Numbered from the stretch's first letter, positions 35,536 to 50,267 are shown. The stretch is DNA of 64,000 nucleotides from Phylloscopus collybita (GCA_027886175.1 JAJNNQ010000004.1:14461501-14525500), one strand, 5' to 3'. Numbers and translations are program-made. Notes: generated by a model not told the origin, from the letters alone.

Positions 35536-36242
35536 GCGGCCGGGGGAGGAGCGCTCACCGCCCGCGCTCCTAGGGGACGGCGGAGGCCGGGCGGCTTCTT
35601 CGGAAGAGATGCTCTCCCACCTCCTCCGCGCCCGAAGGCCCGTGGGGGTGAGAGCACGGTGCTGTGTCTCCCAGACGGTGCGGGCTGCTGTCGCTCCCCG
35701 CCGTGGTCCTCGAGAGCGGGACGGGTCGCACCCGGTCTGACGGGGGAAAGGCCAAAACCCGCCAAAACAGCACCCAAAAAGGAAACACTTCTCGTGGCTG
35801 GCTCATTGAAGAAGGCAGCAACAGTGCTTGTTTCTGGTGATAAAAGTAGTTATTGGAGAGGTGACACTCAAACCCCTGTACTGTTAAGTGACCGGTTTGG
35901 CTCTTTCGGGGTGTACATTACTCGGTTTGGACTAAGGAATGAAGGTATGCGAGGACAGTGTTGTGTAAAAGCCACCAAATTGGTAAAAGGCACTTATAGC
36001 TCCCTGTATAAACTGAACTGCAAAAACACAATAATCGTAGACTCTGTTCTAGCTGGGGAGTAAAGGATATGTATCACATTTTATAGAAATAAATGAGGGA
36101 TGTGAGCCCAAGTATCTTTCATGAATTTTCTCTCTCTGAAATACCGGCCGGTGCCACTCTGGAACACATACTTCCCCTACTGCTCTTCAGAAATCGATCT
36201 GTGGAGCAAAATGAAGAGATTGTAAGATATCACTAATCTCTG

Positions 36243-36395
36243 GTGGGTTTTTTGTTTGGTTTTTTTTGTTGTTGTTGTTTTGTTTTGGGTTTTTTGTTTG
36301 TTTGTTTTGTTGGGTTTTTTTTTGTTTTTTGTTTGTTTGTGGGGGGGTTTTGGAGTTTTTTTTTTTGGGGTGGTTTTTTTTTCATTTTACTGCAA
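36243..36395. repeat. T/G-rich low-complexity block
   Basis: Runs of T are mixed with GTTGTT, TTTGTTTG, TTGGG and a GTGGGGGGG run. There are almost no A or C bases for about 150 bases on the plus strand. The Phe/Val/Gly-rich open frames across it are compositional artefacts. It starts about 1.0 kb upstream of the PRR16 ATG, just beyond the CpG island. Confidence 0.85.
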
Positions 36396-37925
36396 AAAAG
36401 CTACAAGGACGTGGCTCAGGTATGTTTATCTCCAACTAGCTATGAACAGTGAGAAGAAGGCATGCAGCCAAATCCTGCTTTGAGCATCACCCTCCAGGGC
36501 TGCAGCTGACTTTGATGTTGTACATGTTTCTGAGTTTTGGCACCCTGAGATGTTTTAACCTAGCTAAAGCAGGACAGGACTGCCAGAGCAGTGTGTGGTA
36601 CGTGGTCTACATGTGGTAGTGAGGGCCTGACAGCACCTGTTACTGCCTAGAATAAAGTGCAATTATATTTCCACATTTTGCCTCTATAAAATTTGTTGTA
36701 TTTGGCTGAAATTATATGTTAGTGGGCACAGAGTTTTAATTTTTTTCCCTGAGTGCCTCAAAGCCCTTTCAAACAATTTCGAGGGGGCCATGTTCAAGAG
36801 GAGCCCCTGTCTTTCCTCTCAACTTTTCTCAAGTCAAATTGGAGATTTCTTTTTTATCTCACAAAGTTGAAGCTCTTCCAACATTGACTTTTAAAAACAT
36901 TCCCTCTGGTTATTTTTACTTAACTGTTTCTATATGAGCAACAACATCATATGATTTTTGAAGCTGGCTAAGTCAGAATTTCCAAACTGCAGTCACCACT
37001 AAATTAGAAAGAAAACAACCCACCAGTTGTTGAATATGTTTTAGTTAATGTGTTTGAATATTATTCCTCTGGGGTATTGTATGGACAGAAAAAAAAAATA
37101 TGAAAAGCTGTCAGTGGAATTATCTATGCAGAAGTCACCACACATCCAGTGTATAATTAGAGAAAAAAACCTATTTTGTGACGGAAGTTAAGGTTGCTCT
37201 ACAACAGTATATCTAGCTGTACATAACATGGCTTACATAGATAAGAGGTGGTTTCTTACTGTACGAATAATTATCATCGCCACAAAATTGCTACCAGATT
37301 TGCTACAGACACTGTAATTTGAGCATTTATAGATTGTCTCTGCATAAGGTGTTGCCATATCTCACTGCTAAATATTTTTAAGAAGGAAGAATTGATTCCT
37401 GTTCTGTCTCATCAGTTTGCCTTAACTCATGACATGACTTTACCCATAATCCTGTGGATATCCAGTTCCTGTGAGCCTGTGACCGTCTTTGGAGACTTCC
37501 CAAACTTTTGAAGATATAAATCATGTTCACTTTCCCAATCCTTCCACTTTTGTAGCGACATTCTTCTAAAAGCTATGCAGGATTATACACTGGCTGATAT
37601 TTTTTTATTCATTCAAGTGTCTACTGCTTAGGCCTGAAAAATACTGACAGCACTTCTAAGTTCTGTATAAAGTTTATGGTCCTATTGGTCTTTAAAGCAA
37701 TTTAGTGCTTTTGAAAAATGTTCTATACCTTGCCAAACCATGTCTTCGTTGACTAATAAGTCCATTCCCACAGAAAAGTTATCTATTACTCGTTTTAGTT
37801 ATTTTTGTTCTGTCTCTGCATAAAATTATTTATTAGTGTGCTGTCGGTTTATTGTTTTTATAGTCTTTCTGTCTTTACCTTCACCAAACCTGAACTGACT
37901 TAGGCAAAATAAGAGTAACTCCTTA

Positions 37926-37963
37926 CCAGAAGTGTGACCAGAAGTGTGACCAGAAGTGTGACC
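37926..37963. repeat. 12-bp tandem repeat, three copies
   Basis: The unit CCAGAAGTGTGA occurs three times without a mismatch, plus CC of a fourth. It is a small, recent-looking minisatellite. Confidence 0.9.
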
Positions 37964-37999
37964 TCTTAAAGGTATTAAAGAGATGCAGAGGACGCATCT

Positions 38000-38017
38000 C
38001 CCCAAAAATTTTTGGGG
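38000..38017. repeat. 18-bp perfect palindrome
   Basis: CCCCAAAAATTTTTGGGG is its own reverse complement. A palindrome of this size is expected about once by chance in a window this long, so no function is claimed. Confidence 0.85.
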
Positions 38018-41000
38018 CAAAAATTATTTAGAAAGTCAAAATCTCAAGACATTCACTGATTTTCCATTAACACTTGAAATCCAGGAACATTTATTCAAGA
38101 AAGAAAGAATCTCAAAACCCCCACACACATTAAATGAATACTTAATGAGGTACCATATCACTGTCAGCTGTGATCTGAGTAAGGCTTGCAGTAATTGGGA
38201 AGGACCTCTCTCACAAAAATCTATCAAGATGCTGCAAAGTTTTTTTTTTGGTGATTCAGTAGATGGCACTTTTCCTTCTGAAAAAAAAAAAAGTCCTGTA
38301 TCTCAGCCAAGTGTTACAAATAGAATGAACTGCACTCTCACAATGCAGTGATTTTATCATGCTGTTTTATTTATGCTATTTATTTAACATGTGGAGTCAC
38401 AAAGATTTGGAAGCTATGCAGGAAATCACGAGTAATCATAAAATGTACATGAATCACAGAAATGATTTTGCATGAGAATCAGCCACAGCAGTAATATCAG
38501 AAATTTAATGACTTTTAAATTTAGTCACTTGTCTTTTATTTAGAAAAAAAAAAAAAAATAAAAATGCCCCAATTGCTTGCCTACTTGGAAGGGCTTCTTT
38601 AGCACCATAAAACCTTGTAGTCATTCTTGTATGAGTATAGGAACACTTAACAGATTATATATGTAAAACTACATCCCAGTTTCCTCCAGTTGTTAGTATA
38701 TCAGATAAATTCATTTAAAAATAATTTCCTGTTGCCTGATGAAGGTATAAGTTCGAGCTATTTATCAAAGACAAAAGTTCCATAAAGCCTTTTAGGTCAA
38801 ACAAGATCTGGATGTTCGGATTAATTTTAAACATTGTGAAACTTTCCAACCAAAAGCAAATAATTTGCAAGGCAAAAAGGTTTTGTAGTGGAACATCTCA
38901 ACTTGGTGAATGATAAAATAAAATCTTAATTTCTTTTCTATCTCTCTTTAAAATTTGTCTTTAAAGGAAATATTCCACATATCCACATACAAGTTAGGGA
39001 AGCATTGAAACAGTAAACCTCTCTTTTCCTTGCTATATGAAATTGTGTGGAAGAAATCTTAGATCAATTGCCAGAGGCTTGAATGTTGGACACATACTAT
39101 TTGAAGTGTTCAATAAAATCTTCAAAATTAATCATAAGTTAAATTAAAACAATAGGCTAAGATAAAGTACAATGCCACTAACTTGTATTCCACATAATTG
39201 TTAAAGACATATTTTCATCTTTCATACTTTTCATCCTAAAAAAACAATATGGTAATCTCTTTTCAAAATGCTTCCATACTTAACTGAATATTATGTTCTT
39301 TTCTTAACTCTTGGACAGATCTTTAATGGTTATGATGAGAAAGTGACTCTGGAAGCTTGTGTTCCAAACTGTTGAGTTGTAGTTCATTTGCATAGATGCT
39401 GAAAAACTTTTCAGTTAAAGGAAAAAAAAACCAAACTATTTCTGGATGTGGTATAGTAAAATGACATTATATTTTTCCACTTTCTTAAAAACAGTTATTC
39501 TTTAAAAAAAATCCTTAAGATCTCACAAAATAAAAACATACTTCTGAATTCAGTTTTCTCATTTCCAAAATGTAGCTAGAAAACATAATGGAAGTCAGGA
39601 CTGGGCCAGCATCACCCTTTGCACCAATTACTTCTTTTACTTCTCCACCATTTTGTTCTTGATGTTGTTTCAAAGTCACACATACCGTGTGTATAACGTG
39701 AAAGTCCTATCTTTCTGTCAATCCACAGATACCTCTCATAAAGATTTACATATTAGTAAACATGTCTCAGAATTGATTATTTGTAAAGCAGAACTCTAGG
39801 CATGGAGACAAGAAGCTGAATACACACTTTAAACTATCTTATTCTCCTTTTGAGGTAAAAGTAGAGCAGAGTTTTATGGAATCCAAATCTATTTTCCTGG
39901 CATGTTGTTTGTAATGTGTAAAATGAAGATGGCAAAAAAAGTTACTTTTCTTACCTGGAAAATCCTTTGTGGAGTGATGCTGTGAAAAGAAAGAGCAGCA
40001 GTTATTTTCTCCTAACTTAAAAACATATTTGCAGTGATTTCTCTATTAAATATGAATAAAATGTATCCTGTGCATCAGTTATGTTCAGTTTCTTCAGTCT
40101 GCTCAGGATGGAATGTCACATTTATTAAACCAGTTTAAAGAAAATCTATATTCATGTCTCTGTATTAAATGCCAGCTCACAAGATTTACTACAGCTTCAT
40201 GGGGAAGTAAGTGCTGGACGACAAACATGTTGAAACTAAGTCCTTTTATGAATCTCTTCTGTTCTATCAGAAGAGAGCTTGCTTCATGAGCTGAGAACAA
40301 TCATAACATATGAACCCATTCTGCATCTGGGATATTCCTCAGGCACTAAATTGCAGTGGCCTTTTTTCCCCATAAAAATTTAACTAGGGGTAGTTCTCTA
40401 AAAAAGTCAAGCTCTGAAAAATGCACAGGAGAAATCATTTAAACTATTTGTTTTCTCCAAACTAGTCCCTCAGTAGCTAGATAAAGAAAAAGAGTATCTA
40501 ATAGTATTTTTTTTAAAAAAAGAGTATTAAATATGTCTGTGATTTGTTTTAATTAAACATACAGTTTTCAGTGTAAAGCTCAGCCACTTACTGCCTATGG
40601 ATTTATTAAGATAAGACAATAAAACCAAATTCAGTCAGAATACAAGTATCTAGAGGTGATGTGAACCTTGTCAATGTTACATGGATATTGTGAATTTTGC
40701 CCAACCATATTATACCATGTCTTCCAACATTGTGTAAATAATTCTCTGTGGAATTTTTTTGACTCAAAAAAGATCCACTGTATGGGTAAGCATGAAAAAT
40801 AATCTATTCATCTAATGTGGGAGAATAACAAAAAAAAACCTGAACTATATGAATACAGAGCCTTGAAAGATGCAAAAAATGTGTTTGGTCTCAGTGTAAG
40901 TACTGAGTTCACTATCCCCTGCAGTAGTGGAAAGAATTAACAGAAATGGCTGTCTTAATGTGAATCAATAGAATACTATAGGGAAAGAATATGAAATTGG

Positions 41001-44000
41001 TCAGGCAAGGAAAAACACACTTGTAGCATGCTTATTGCATCTCTCCTGCTAATATCTATCAAAATAATTTAAAAGTGTGGGAATGGAGGTAGATAATTTT
41101 TCTTTTTCTCTCTTGAATATGCCCTGCATAATTACTTGGAAAGAGTAGAAGTTTCCTTCCCTTTTCAAAATGTAAAGTGTGGTGGTAAACAAAGTGGTAA
41201 AACTGAAAGGAGAAGGTTGGCTGAATATGTTTCTGCAATAATCCTCAACCAACAGTTTATATTAGTAATTTTTAGCATTTGTTTTTGAAACAACAATTTA
41301 TAGGAAGTTATACACTTAAGTTTACCAAGATTAGTTCTTTGTTTACTGGTTAACTGTCAGCTAACAAATTGGTGCCTCTTTTTCCCCCTAAGGAGCTGTT
41401 GGTTGGTGTCAGATGCAAAGTATTTCCTGTGGAGTAATATCCTTTTACTGCTGGCATTCACTTCAGTGGTACATTATTGCAAACATCTGGAGTACAGCAG
41501 AGAAACAGTCTGGATTCTTTCCTAAAGCACCTCAATAAGAATAGACTGAGCTAGATAAATGCCAGAATAAATGTCCCAAACATCGAAAAGGCCTAGAGTA
41601 CCACAGCAAGAATGCAAAGGTAAAAAATGCAGCTCTTTAACCTGCAGACCCACAGTGGATTTATAGAGCCTTTATCTCAAAGCCCACTCCAGCTACTGCA
41701 ATTTAAAAAACTATTTCTTCTGTGTCATACACCATAAAGCAAAGGTGAACATTCATATGTCCGAGGCTTTCATTTTAGATTGATGAATTATCTATTGACA
41801 GACAATGAATCTCTGCCACTTTGTCCTCCACTCCCCACATTCAAATCATGTTAAAAGCCATGGTGCAAGCAAAGAGAAAGCAGCCAGAAACATAAATGGG
41901 AAGGATCCATTACTCACTGATGAACATTGGGCTGGATTGTGTGAGTGCCAAGTAGTCCCTTGATGTACTGACTGTTCTCCAAGATAAGGCACAAGAAAAC
42001 TCTGGTTTTGTCTATGCCTCGCTGGACTGGACCTATAACATTACAGATCCAAGCAGCCAGGGGCACCAGCTAGAATCTTCCAAATTATGGGAAAATATTC
42101 CCATATTACCTTTCTAAATTCAGATAATTATGATTTTAAATCTGTGATCCTTCCAATCTGCTAATGTAATCTGTTACTCATTTAGACATTAATGCTTTTA
42201 CACTATGATTTTTTAAATTGCTATTACTTTAAACAATATTTTATGTAAAACAGTCTCCTTGTGAATTTCTGCCATCAATTTACCTGGAACATGTTACATC
42301 ATTTCCTGTAGTCTCTTAGGACCTATGACTTATCTTCAGTTGAACAGATATTCTGTCAGATCAGATACTCTATCAAATGCTTCTCTGAGAAGTCATGCCA
42401 GGCATTTTCAAAGAAGTAATGTTTTCAGTGGATATCCAAATGTCCGATCCACCAGTCTAATTCAAACAAAGTGACATTATTGTTTAGCTCAGCTTTGAAT
42501 TTGTTTCAGAGAATTGGCAATTCTCTGCAGCTGTGCTGGGAAAACTCACAATTCCCCTTCTCCCTAGGTAAGAACTATTGCTAACAGAAATCTTTGGAAT
42601 CAAGGGCATGCTGTTTATTTCCTTGATAATTACCACCAGTCCGTTATTAGCTAGTGATTTAGAACAAGGAGTTCTAGAGCCTGTGCACTCTGGATTATAA
42701 TCTCATTTGACAGGTAAAGAAAAAACAACACAGTGAAAACACATGAAAACCAACACATAAACAAACAACTTTTTCAGGTATTTGGATATCTACTTGCCTT
42801 CAAAACAGTGGAATAGTTTCTGATATTTTTGGCAAGCATCAGAAAACAGCAGTGGCATCCCGGTGGCAGCTGAAGGCAGTTCTATAATATTTTTTTTTTA
42901 ACATAACATAACATTACAGAAATTAGGAGGAGAATCCAAATCAGAAGAAATTTTTCCATTCAAATATAGACTGGTTTTGTTCACAAACCAGTCCTGGTAA
43001 CTTGATTAATAGTAACCTCTTGATTAGTAGGTTATGTGTAGAGAGAGAGAAAAACAGGCTAGTTCAACTTTTAGAAAAGTCCCAGTAATTAAATTTATAA
43101 CTTACATGCTTGAGCTTTATTACCTGAAGGTCTGACGCACAGTCTATGACCCTGGTTTAAACAGGGAATCAGCTTTGTCTAAACATTTTTAAAGTTGTTT
43201 CGTGACAGTCCTTCAGTGTGTCCAATCTTATCTTTTAGCAGAAATATTCAACTCCTATGAAATTCAGATCACAAGAAGACTCTGTCTTCTTAAATTCCCT
43301 ACAGTGTGCTCTCGTTTTGTGCTAATGTCATTTGGTTTTGTGGTAATTCAATACCAGACACAGGTTACTGTCTTAAAGGTTATCTCTAACCCAGTGCACA
43401 TACACTTCTGTTCCTGAGGTCTCAAATCATACAGTCACTCTAAAATTATATTGCTGAATACTTCTATCTAACCAATAAATATACCTAAATTAATTTTGCT
43501 ACAGGTGTGAAGTACCACATTTAGTAATTTGCCATATGAATCTCTCCTATATTGTTTTTTTAGCATAGAAAAATGTTAAACATAATTAACATTGAATATT
43601 CTTGCCTTGGGAGATCTTACATAGAATAACTTTATTCTGAAAAGAAATTCAAACAGTATAGTGCCGTGAATAAAAAGAAATTTCCACATATAATTTACAG
43701 CCTGAAAGGTGGTGAAAATCCTGTATTTATGCATTATTTTGTGTAGGAACAGCAAACTTATGCTCTTCTGCTATCTGAATATTAGTAAAGGAAGAACAAC
43801 CTGCTTTTCTTTCACCCTAGTTATTACTCAGTCTCTTAATATTTGAAGATAACGTTTTGAAGTTTTTTACACTAAATTAGATTTAATCTAGAGATAAAAT
43901 GGTAAAGATCAGAAGGCTTAATATAAATAGGCTGATTTGTACCCCTCTGATAATTTCTATTATTTTTTCTGCACTTGCAAAATAACTCATCAGTAGTGTG

Positions 44001-46888
44001 CTTGACAAACCCAGAAAGGCCCATTTAATTTAATTTACCTTTGTAAATATGTGACTTCAACCTTATAAGTATTTGAATGAACAAACAATCAAACAAACAA
44101 CAAAGGAAGATCTACAAAGGCAATTTCTTAAAACTCTGCTCAATTTTGCAAATTGTTTGAACTTGTTGATTAAAGTTTCCATTAATATTTTATAGCACTG
44201 ATCTTCTGCTTCAGAAGCTTTCTAAACTAGAGGCACTGGAAGCAAATACAATCCTAAACCTGTGTAATCTGATAAAATGGATGATCAAGCCAACAGTTAT
44301 CCAGTTTACAGTTAGTTTGTTCTTCCTCAACCTACTACAGAGACCATGTCGTATTTTTCGGTGAAGTTTGAAGAAGTTTTTTCCTTGTTTTGACAGATAT
44401 TGGAATCTATGTTCCATTCCTAAATTTCCATGTCACTGTGTCTTCTCTTAAATTCACACATGAAGCCAAGTTGTACAGAAATTGCTGGGCTGATAACTTG
44501 CATTTAGTATTTTGGGATCCAAACATTTTGCTATTGCCCAAAGCAAGTAATCTAAGTACAAAAAGAAGTTTCTTCTAAAAAATACTGCATTTATATGCTC
44601 AGTCCAGTTGGTGCAGAAGCCAAAGACCTGAGGTCTCAAGGCCCACCAGGTGAAGCAGATTTTTAGGAGTGTGCTTAGACTGGGCAGACTGCTCTGTTCT
44701 CACAGCCTAGCCTAAGTCAAGGCAGAAGTGCTTTTACTGTTCTGCAGGTTGCATAAGGGAATAATTTATCTATGCAGGCTCAGCCAGTAAAGAGAGAAAC
44801 AGAAACTTGTAACTTTTGCCTTGTTTAAGATTTTTGACACTCACTTCTGTTTTCTGTGACAAGAAGGATGTAATTATTGTGGGTGTTTATTGAAGAAGTG
44901 AGGAAAAAATGCATTCCTATTCCCATGATCCTCTCCAACGATCATTTATTCTGAAGTGTTTAAATTTTTATCAGGCCTCAGCTTTTATATGATGATGCCT
45001 TTTGAAGCTTGTAGGTCTGTTGTTATGGTGCAGGAGTTTATTATAGCTGAATTGTTTTTTGCATGTCATAAATTCTAAGTCTTTGCACTCACCAAGATAA
45101 GGAGTAAAAGATGAATATAAACTGTACATTAAAAAGAGGTAAGTGTAAAATATCATCTCTTTGATTTGACATAATCTTTGACAGGACTTTATACATGTAC
45201 AGACACAATGAAGGGAATCTCAAATCAAGGTGCAAAAAATTTCTGTGCAGAATTAACTGCTATGGCTTTCTTTTGTGTCATCTGGACTAAGGCAACTCAG
45301 CTTTGTTTTTCTGCAGCACAGCCAAATCACTGCCAAATCAAACATTAGAAGTCTTGGTAACTCAGTTTCTGTTAATTTTTTTCTTGCAAAAGATAAGTAT
45401 GAAAAAACTATAAGAGTCAGAGTTTTAAGTTCTTATATTTACAATGCTTTTAGTGAGTACTTGTTAAAATATACTCACTATTGTAACTGTGTTTTAACCC
45501 ATGGACTGCTTCCTGCTCCTGTGGAAATTAAACACTAGAGGAGGGATTAGACACAGGACTTTGAACTCCTAGCAGGAAATTCTGATATATGGGATCAAAG
45601 CCTCATGAGCTCTGAATGCCTGTTTAACTTGATGCTTACAAGTTGGCTACTGGTATTTTTAAAGTTTCAAGACAGCTCAAAAACCCCTCAGTCCCTCAGT
45701 CTATTGGACAGTTCCCTATGGACTTGGAAACAGCCCTTGTCACATAAAAACCATGTATTGGATGAAAATTGAGGATCATTGAAAAAAAAGAGGATCAACT
45801 CCAGAACTCAGCGAGGCCAAAAGCAGCCTGAGGCCACCTGAGACAGGAGGGGGCATAGTTTTCCATGGTTGTGTGTATGCTGGCCCCAGGAGGTGTTCTG
45901 GACTTGCAGGCAGGACTTGAGCACCCTGTGAAGTAGGCACCTGGGGATACCTGTTCTCCTATATGGAGCAGGGCTTCTGGGCTTCCTTAAGAATAGATAC
46001 TTAGATTCCTAGCTTTTGTAAGTACAGATGTTTGAGAGGCCATAGACTCACATTTGGGTCACACCTGGAAAATATTCCGTGTGGAAGTGAGTGAAAATGA
46101 ATATTAGCAATTTGTTAGTCTATTTTCCCTTAGCTTCAGTGGTTGAAATTTCTGAAATCCAGGTTTTACAACTTGCAAATTATGCAAAGGCTCAAGCATT
46201 ATTTTCGATCAATACATCATCAATAAGATAGAACTAACCTGTTTCTTCATGGCCTACTCCAACTAACATTCCCTATTAGTGGGTGAACAGTCTAGCACTT
46301 GGTCAATTTCCTTCTTAAAGATCTGGCTATTTTTTACATTAATATAAGAAATTAGAAATTATTATATTCTTAAAACTTTAAAATAGGAAACAAAACTTTA
46401 TGAAACTAAGTATGTAGGCTGTATTTTTGTCTGTTGTCAAATAATTTGAGTTCTATTGCAATACCCTGATAGGTTCAAAAGTTGAGAATAGTCTCTAAAT
46501 GTGAGAAGAAAATCTGTCAACCCAACCATTGTTCTTAAATATTTGGTTGGTTGACACTCTTAGTGAAAGGAATCATACGAGGACTAAAGCAAATAGACAC
46601 CATTGATTCACTTTTTGCTAAAAAAGATAGCTCCATTCTTATGCTTCTGCTAATCCAAAGCAGTTGACTTGAGGAGAAAAAGCATGTGGTCTGTTGTGTG
46701 GCAAGGTGAGATACTTGAAACTTCACAATATCATGACATGTCATTTATTTGGAAGACGTCCAAAATCCAAAGCATTTTATTTCAGCTGGCATGTAACATA
46801 CTCTTGTTCTTGCTCTTCTCACTGTCAAGACCTGAGAAGGTTTACTCAGAAAGAGCATAAGATTTTGTTGTATCAGAAGGAATCTTTT

Positions 46889-46890
<2 letters not shown>

Positions 46891-46939
<49 letters not shown>
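46891..46939. repeat. T(49) mononucleotide tract
   Basis: It is an uninterrupted run of 49 T on the plus strand, with a short CTTTTTC lead-in. No adjacent retrotransposon body was recognised on either side. Confidence 0.9.
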
Positions 46940-46942
<3 letters not shown>

Positions 46943-49899
46943 CCAATGACAGTATTTCTGTCTTCCAAAATAATTTTATTCTTTGGGATTTGTTCCTTCT
47001 GACCTCAATCTGATGAAATTTTAAATACTTACGGAGAATAATAGACCTTGAGGTTGTGTGTCCATATTGTAATAATTTTGAGAGATTCTTTTGCACATTA
47101 TTTTTTTCTTCTTGAAGTGTTACCTCATCCCTGAGGATAAAGATTCATTTTATGTATAAATTCTAATCTACTCTAAAAATTGAATTAATTCAGCTACAGA
47201 AACTAAGCTATAATCTCTAACAGTTTTATTGAATAGAAACTTGTAGTTTAGATCAAAATTACTGACTGTCTATGAATGTATTATATCAACTCCTGAATAG
47301 TATACAGAACAGAATTTTGACAATGAGAAACAGGTCATTGCTCTACTCTTGAGGCTGTAAACTCTTACATCCATCTCCTTCTTATGACCCTAGCTAGGAG
47401 TCTTCTCTATGAAGCTCTGAAGAGCCCTCCTGTAAATAAGAGTGACTTCTGGATTCCCTTCCACAGTTCATATACCTTGGAGTTGATGTTATAAAGAGTA
47501 CTCAGATGATAACAGATCAAGAATGTCTTTGGAATTATTTTCTATGAAGCAAAGTTTTCCTAAAGTCTGTAGAGGTGAAACTTCATTAAGATATTAAAAT
47601 ATATTGCCTTTGAACTGTCATGCACAGATCAAGTTTCAGTCTGCTGTTAGATTTTCAGAGAACTGTTATATATAGTATTTATGCATTGAGTAGAAAGATG
47701 TGTATTATAAAAAGGCAGAATTGAGGATATTATTGTATTACTATTTGTTCTTGACTTGTCTAAAGACACCCTCATCTGCAACAAAAACAAGAATATATAC
47801 TTTTCCTTAAGAAGCTGTATTTATCATTTTGGAAGTATTGTTTTTGTCTGCCCTCTGACAGGCAACTTTTTAACAGGTAATGCTGGTGTCTGTGCTTTTT
47901 TAAATTTTTCAGGAAAAGAATATAGGATTTTGTTAGTAAGGACATGATGTTGTGAGCTAAAAAGCTGGCTTGGTTGACCTCAGTGGACAGGGATAAAGTG
48001 GCAGTAAATGACAGCAGCCAGGGAGTGTGCTTGCAACCCAGATGAGAAGATCCTCATTCTCTGTTTCTGAGAAGAGCATCTGGAAAGTTGCACCTAAATG
48101 CTGATGGCCTACAAGGGTGATCTGGCAGGGCACTTCTGCATTTTGGGCCTTGAACCAGGCTCAGTGAGTGCCAAGAAGGGGAAGAAATGAGACTCTGTTG
48201 TCGGATAGAGTGGCTTTGGAAAGGAAGTACTTCTGTTTCTGGATCTGCAAACAACAGTACAGTGGATCAGTTTAAAATATGAATATATAGCAAAAACAAT
48301 CACTAATTTCTTTCCTGTGACTAATGACCTCTGTTCATTACCATACTGGTTTTAGAAAAATAATTTTGCCTGTTCTGTTTCTACCATACGAAATTATACT
48401 GATTTCAGCTGGGAATTTGACAACAGAGCTGCTGTCTATTCCTTTAAAACCCAGGAAGAAATTGAAAGACCTGGTATCTAACCTAAGACTTGACCCAGAA
48501 GGAAATTGGGCATCCTCAGACAGAAGAACAGTTCTAATGACAGTAACTTCTCCTATCTCTGGCTGAATGGAAGTGGGATAATCATCTTGTATATATGCCT
48601 TTTTTTTTTCTGAAGTTGTTGAGATTTTGAATTCCTATTTGAGAGAAGTGCAGCTTGGAGAAATCACTGAAAATACTGAAAGAATTAGTAGGTCTTCACA
48701 GTAATACCTAAATAATTGTGTCATGCCGTAAGTGCCAAATAAATAAGTACTTTAAATTCTTAAAATAAGGCAAGGTCTTTCACATTTGAAAGTTCACAGG
48801 ATATCCACTTCCTTAGGTTAAAATATTTTCAGTATTAATATGTAAAATATTTATGCTAGTTGAATTAAACTTCAACAAACTGCATATATTCCTTGTAAAC
48901 ACATATTACCAGCACTATATTTCAATAAACAAGGAATGCATCCTCTTGTCACAAAACAGTGGGTTCCAACAACTCCAGCTTTCCTAAATCACACTTACAA
49001 TGATTGAAGCCTTCTAGTTTTCACAAAAAACAGTGGAAAATTAATTTAAGCGCACATTTAGTTACACATATGTTTGCAATCAAGCTGTTGTTTTGAATTA
49101 CTTAATTAAAACAGTTTGTCATACTTACTGGAAACTAGCATAATGGTAGTGTTGAGACCACAAAAGTCAGAGAGGGATTGAAAGGACTGTGAGTGAAAGG
49201 AAAAGAGCAAGTGTTTTAAAATTCTCAGAGTTTATCTGGAAAAAATTAATCATCAATTCCAGTCACACTTCCCTGTGTGTGAACACACATATATGTTTTC
49301 TTATGGTGAGAACTGTAAATCTGTTTTTTTTTCAAAGCCTTTCATCCTCAGTAAACTGTAATTACTAAAACTGGGTTGAGCTATGCTACATATCTCACAG
49401 TGGTACCACAAAGAACAAAGGAAAAACATACAGTCATTGCCGTGGCCTTGCTTCCATGGGATTTTCCACTTGGAGCTTTAGTTACTAACTGTGTTCTTCT
49501 AAAGTCCTTCCAAAACATTATGGAAGGAAGATTGATGGAAACATCATGGCAGGACAAACATCAGTAGTGATGCTCAACAAAAGTTTCTGAAATTTTCAAA
49601 TGAAAGTCATTCACTGTGACTTCTGCTGATGCTGGCAGCGCAGATTTCTTCTTTCAGACATGTTTGAAACCAGGCTTTGACCTGCAGCCTCTCTGCACTC
49701 CCATTCCTAACTAGCCAGCAACTCATCTTGTGAGGAATTTTAAGTTTGCCAGACATAATTTTATTTCTCCACAAGCTCACTAACTTCTATTCAAATGGAT
49801 TATCTCTTACGTTCCAATTTCAGGTTTCATAGTATCAGCATTGATATGGCCATACCACAAAGCCCCACTTCTTCAGACACATCCATTTAGATTTAGATA
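46940..49899. other. upstream intergenic segment, unique DNA
   Basis: No repeat family or exon was recognised. The patch at 47.96-48.26 kb is slightly GC-richer, but its frames have no resemblance to known proteins. Confidence 0.5.
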
Positions 49900-50267
49900 A
49901 AAACTGAGGTACTGAACACTTTTTTTGTCTCAGCTTTCAACAGTAAAACTGGTTAACTTGAGGGCAACAATCCCTCTTAGCTGGCAGACAAGGACTGGGA
50001 GCAGACTAGACCCCCTGGAATCCAAGAAGAGTTAGGTAGTGACCTGCTGAGCCATTTAGACACTCTGGGAGTGGATGCGTATTCTTCCAAAGGTACTGAG
50101 GTAGCTGGTGGAAGAGCCCACTAAGCTACCCTCCATTATTTACCAACAGTCCTGCTCACTGTGGAGGTCTCAGGTGATTTGAGGTTAGCCAATGTGACAC
50201 CCATCCATCATGAAGAGTCAGAAGGAGAGTCCAGGGAACTCCAGGCCTGTTAGCCTGACCTCTGTGC

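Larger units (their letters stand above)
34200..35790 (-). promoter_or_regulatory. PRR16: CpG island spanning PRR16 promoter, exon 1 and start of intron 1
   Basis: CpG density and GC content rise sharply at about 34.2 kb and fall back to AT-rich background near 35.8 kb. The island covers the first coding exon, about 0.85 kb of intron 1 and about 0.55 kb upstream. This is the usual form of a TATA-less vertebrate promoter. No TATA box is seen at a fitting distance on the minus strand, while many GC boxes of the CCGCCC/GGGCGG type are present. An ATTGG (CCAAT on the minus strand) lies near 35853, just outside the densest part. CpG-island promoters often start transcripts in both directions, but no divergent gene is supported. 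Confidence 0.87.
36396..46890. other. upstream intergenic segment, unique AT-rich DNA
   Basis: About 10.5 kb holds no interspersed repeat or exon I could recognise, only small items: the 12-bp tandem repeat at 37926-37963, a palindrome at 38000-38017, and A-runs such as 38544-38557. The patch at 45.80-46.07 kb is richer in GC but was not identified. Confidence 0.55.

Noticed and set aside
34976..35740. Plus-strand ATG-led frame of 254 codons across exon 1
   Set aside because: It is antisense to PRR16 exon 1 and its leader, is Pro/Arg/Ala-rich, and is open because GC-rich DNA has few stops.
35203..36063. Plus-strand open frame of 286 codons running out of the CpG island
   Set aside because: It begins at TTG, and its first in-frame ATG is only at 35947. 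The first half is GC-rich Pro/Ala/Arg low complexity antisense to the PRR16 leader, and no family is recognised.
45800..46070. GC-richer patch as a possible LTR
   Set aside because: No TG/CA ends with a target duplication and no recognised family sequence could be found.
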